Below the pieces are notes generated by a model. It worked only from the letters and a program-made list of their open reading frames with translations, had not been told where the DNA came from and ran no database searches. 64,000 bases of DNA from Diphasiastrum complanatum (Eukaryota > Streptophyta > Lycopodiopsida > Lycopodiales > Lycopodiaceae): positions 9,128,713-9,192,712 of the forward strand of contig CM055100.1 in NCBI GenBank assembly GCA_029204225.1, read 5' to 3'. Positions 60,863-64,000 of the stretch are shown here, piece after piece. Within the stretch, counting starts at the first letter, position 1; the number at the start of each line of letters is the position of its first letter. Made by a program: the position numbers and the translations under genes.

Positions 60863-63800
60863 TTTGTTGGTTTTCATTTTCATATAAATTAGTGATCAGA
60901 TATGGTTAATTTCATGTTGAACCATAAAGATCATACACACACAGTGAATAGCATCATAGGAATTTAAATGAAGGGGTAAAACAATTTAATTTATTGTTTA
61001 AGTGCTTTGTATCGAAATTTGGACCTTGTGAAAATAGAAAAAACAAGCTTTTGGCCCATGAATTTCTGAAATGAATATTATGATTAATTTTTGATCGGTT
61101 GTGTTAGATTGTAAACGCAACATTCTTAATTTCAGAGCATTTTTTGGAAGACAATTTTGTCAACATTTTTATGTATAAGGTAACGTAGAGGCAATCAATC
61201 AATTGGAAAAATCGTGAAGTCAATCAATGTTTTGAGGTCCTAATTTTTAGACCATGTTGAAACATGTTATTTTGCTTCTCAAGTATTGTCAAATGTACAC
61301 TTTTGCATGTTGATTCATAAATTGGGAAGAATAGAGAAGCATGGGTTTTTTTTTAATTCTCTTTACATTGAAGATATGCATGGAAGGGTTGGTAACATAG
61401 AGCCCATTCCACTTGGAACATCATTTTGGTCCAATATGCCTACCGGTGTACAAAATTTTCCCAGATTTTAAAAATGTACATTGTCTAAATGACAATCAAT
61501 GCCTCATTTACTCGTGGAATATTTCTCAAGAGCTCATGTGCTGAAACCTTTGTGGTAATATTCTGAAACCTTTGTGCTGATATTTATCAAGTGATTTTCT
61601 ATTAGAAGTTGCAAACATCAATTGTGATGAAAGCAATGCAAATATGATGTACATTAACAATTGTTTCATTTAGAAAAACTTGGGCTTATTTTCCTTTATG
61701 GAAGACTGAAAAATGATGTGAATAGATAAATAAAATAAATAAAAACATAGATAAAATTTTATCAAAGAGAAACAAAGCGATTTTTGAGTGAAGATAAATG
61801 AAAGACAAAATCCCTAATACACAACATAGAATAGACATTGACATTAGATACATTGATTGCACATAATTTGAGATCATATATAGCAATAAATGTTTCTGCC
61901 TTTTGACATGAAAATTGGAGTTTACATTGTCAAAATGTAGAATGTAGCTTTGCTACAATGTGATCCTCCACTGATTAAAATGTCAACGTTAAAGAAAATG
62001 TAATCAATCTCATTACAATAATGATTGGTTTGTGTTGTGAAGGGAAGTTGGGTACAAATTCCGATCAATAAATGGGTAATTGTTTTAGATTCCATGATTC
62101 CAACACTTGGGAGCTTTACACTCAATATTGTGGGTAATTGTTTTAATTGAGAATTATTGATAGAAAGCATTAACATTATGATTTTTGAATGTTTACAAGA
62201 TTCTACATCTTCATTCAACGTTGGAGACAATAACTGGTGAAAGCCCAAATGACTAACAAAGAATAAATTTGATGGATTCACGATGAAAAGACATTTGAAA
62301 GTCATAAAGAAGTAAGTTTCCAACAATGAAGATGAAAAACTATCATTCCTAGAATGTTAAGTATTTGGAAAATCCAAAAGTTGATGAAGATGTGCAACTA
62401 TAAGAAAAACTTTCTAAGGTTTGACATGTATTATAATCCAGTGCCGCAAGTGTGTGAAAAAACAATTTTGTTGAGTGGTTGCAAATGCAACATCATCATG
62501 AACACACCTCTTCAATATGCACGTGATATGCATTAATTGCATTTTGAAAATTTGAGATACTCTTTTGTTTCTTAGAATTATTTTGCAAGAACAACAACTA
62601 GAGCATGGCTCAAAGTAGATGAAAGCGTGCACAACCTCTTGTTTGATGAATTAAAACTCAAGATAAAGAGTTTGCAAGCCAACATAGTACATCCCAAACA
62701 ACGGACATGAGAGAGAGAGAGAGAGGACTACTCTTTAACCACCAAGTTTTGTTGGAGTTACTCATACTTCTAGTCACGTCATTTTGCCTTCTGAGATCCT
62801 TCAGCTCATTGTAAATACCCGAATAGTTTGAAAGTGTGAAAGTACTGTACTTTAGGACCATAAATGGATCTACAAAAGATCCACAAGAGTGATTGGATGC
62901 TTGCTTAACAATCTATCAAAAAACTAGACACAAAAAAGTTGATCTAGATTGGCAATTTGACAAACAACAAGCATTAACAATCAAAAGCATTGATAAACAT
63001 TGAAATCCGAGCCCACACGTGTGTACTACAGGTTGTAGTACGGCCTTAAACCTGAGAAACAAGTAGAAATTGATTTGGTTTCATTTGGATCACAAAAACT
63101 CAATGTACATAGTGAACTAGCTTGAGATTGCCAATGAGCTCCAAAAATTTTCTATCTTCTCACTATGGAGAGAGGGAATACATAGCAAATTCGACTTCCT
63201 TCTTGAAGTTAGGTGGATTTCCAGCATGTAATAAGGAAGTTAACTCACTCTCCTTGACCTAAAATGAAACCCTAGTCTATTTCCTAGAGTTATGCTTGGT
63301 AGGTAGCTAGTTGGTCAAATTTTCACCTTAAACTTAGGTGTAGGTCCTATAAAGTAGGGATGACCACCAAATAGACATGACCAACTCTCTTGACTTGACC
63401 TAACCTACATTAGGATGGGTTTCCCATGTGGCATCATGGCCTCACATGTGTGGGACCCACTTGTGTACACAATTTACACTATTCTACATGGTTTTCGATC
63501 AAGCTAGATTTGCCAATTTTTGGCAATTCTTCACAGAAAGACACGGACAGTTTGTAGTTTTTCCTTGCATATATCTAACAATCTATCGAAATATACGAAG
63601 TTCAGTACAATTAGCATTTTCTCTACAGAAATACACAAGATTTGACACAAATAGCATCTTCTACACATAAATACATGGAGGTTGGGAAAAATGTCGAAAG
63701 GCATAAATCCTAAAAATGTCAAAAGGCGTAACTCCTCAAAATCCCGACTCGGTAATAACTTGAAAGACATTGGTTGGTAGAAATTTCGACTTTGACCATT

Positions 63801-64000
63801 CAATCTAAAATGCTGACTCAGTGGAAATGCCACCCAAAAAAAAGCCAATCGACTTTTTTTGACATTTTCAAGGTACCACTCGGATTGAAGATCTCGCTCA
63901 TCTCATGCCCTCCCTCCCAACATCGATTAATACATTTCTTCAAGCTATGGTGAAATCCTCTACAAACTTAGAAGAAATGAGATTTTTTCTAGTGCTCTTC
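60863..64000. other. Downstream intergenic sequence
   Basis: AT-rich, with short frames only. Frames at 62326-61922 (-), 63428-63670 (+) and 63848-63531 (-) show no family motif. A short GA run lies at 62710-62724. I see no second host gene. Confidence 0.5.

Noticed and set aside
61922-62326. 134-codon minus-strand frame downstream of the gene
   Set aside because: No motif and atypical composition. Not supported as a gene.

Overview
This is nuclear DNA from a land plant with a large, repeat-rich genome. The introns are very long, the spacers AT-rich, microsatellites are abundant, and LTR retrotransposons are nested in one another. A fern or another large-genome plant lineage would fit, but the sequence does not name the species.

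The main result is that almost the whole window is one host gene. Nine in-phase exons between 534 and 60439 (+ strand) join to a 1374-base reading frame of 457 codons plus stop. It encodes a chloroplast-type Shewanella-like protein phosphatase (SLP1 family, PPP-type metallophosphatase). Exon 1 (534-894) gives a transit-peptide-like N-terminus. Later exons carry GDLHG, GDLLDRG, GNHE, HGG and GHTP in the expected order. All eight introns are GT-AG. Three are huge: intron 1 is about 17.9 kb, intron 7 about 18.8 kb and intron 8 about 11.2 kb. Everything else recognisable lies inside these introns.

Intron 1 (895-18824) holds a decayed gypsy integrase piece split by a 742-bp hAT-like MITE. It then holds a three-level nest: a young gypsy chromovirus (7795-14071) inside a copia element on the minus strand (3503-15641), inside an older copia element on the plus strand. 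Each of the two inner insertions is proved by a 5-bp target-site duplication. Introns 2 and 4 hold LTR remnants, a G-rich minisatellite and copia and gypsy fragments. Intron 7 (30252-49082) holds a hAT-superfamily element with a broken BED/DUF659-type transposase, a proline-rich tail ending in an AT-hook, and a convergent small ORF. It also holds a LINE interrupted by a second copy of the intron-1 copia family in the opposite orientation, and a roughly 161-bp tandem repeat into which a solo LTR and another MITE jumped. Intron 8 (49153-60331) holds an LTR with a primer-binding site, a third MITE and a nearly full-length LINE with ORF1 and ORF2. After the stop codon there is about 3.5 kb of AT-rich sequence with a CA/TG hairpin.

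The most unusual pattern is a set of hAT-like elements sharing one design. Three have 8-bp target duplications and ends related to CATAGA. All carry clustered palindromes built around a CG-rich core, with different arms in each element. The second is the gene itself: a housekeeping-type chloroplast phosphatase spread over 60 kb, with same-family copia copies in opposite orientation on either side of exons 2-7.
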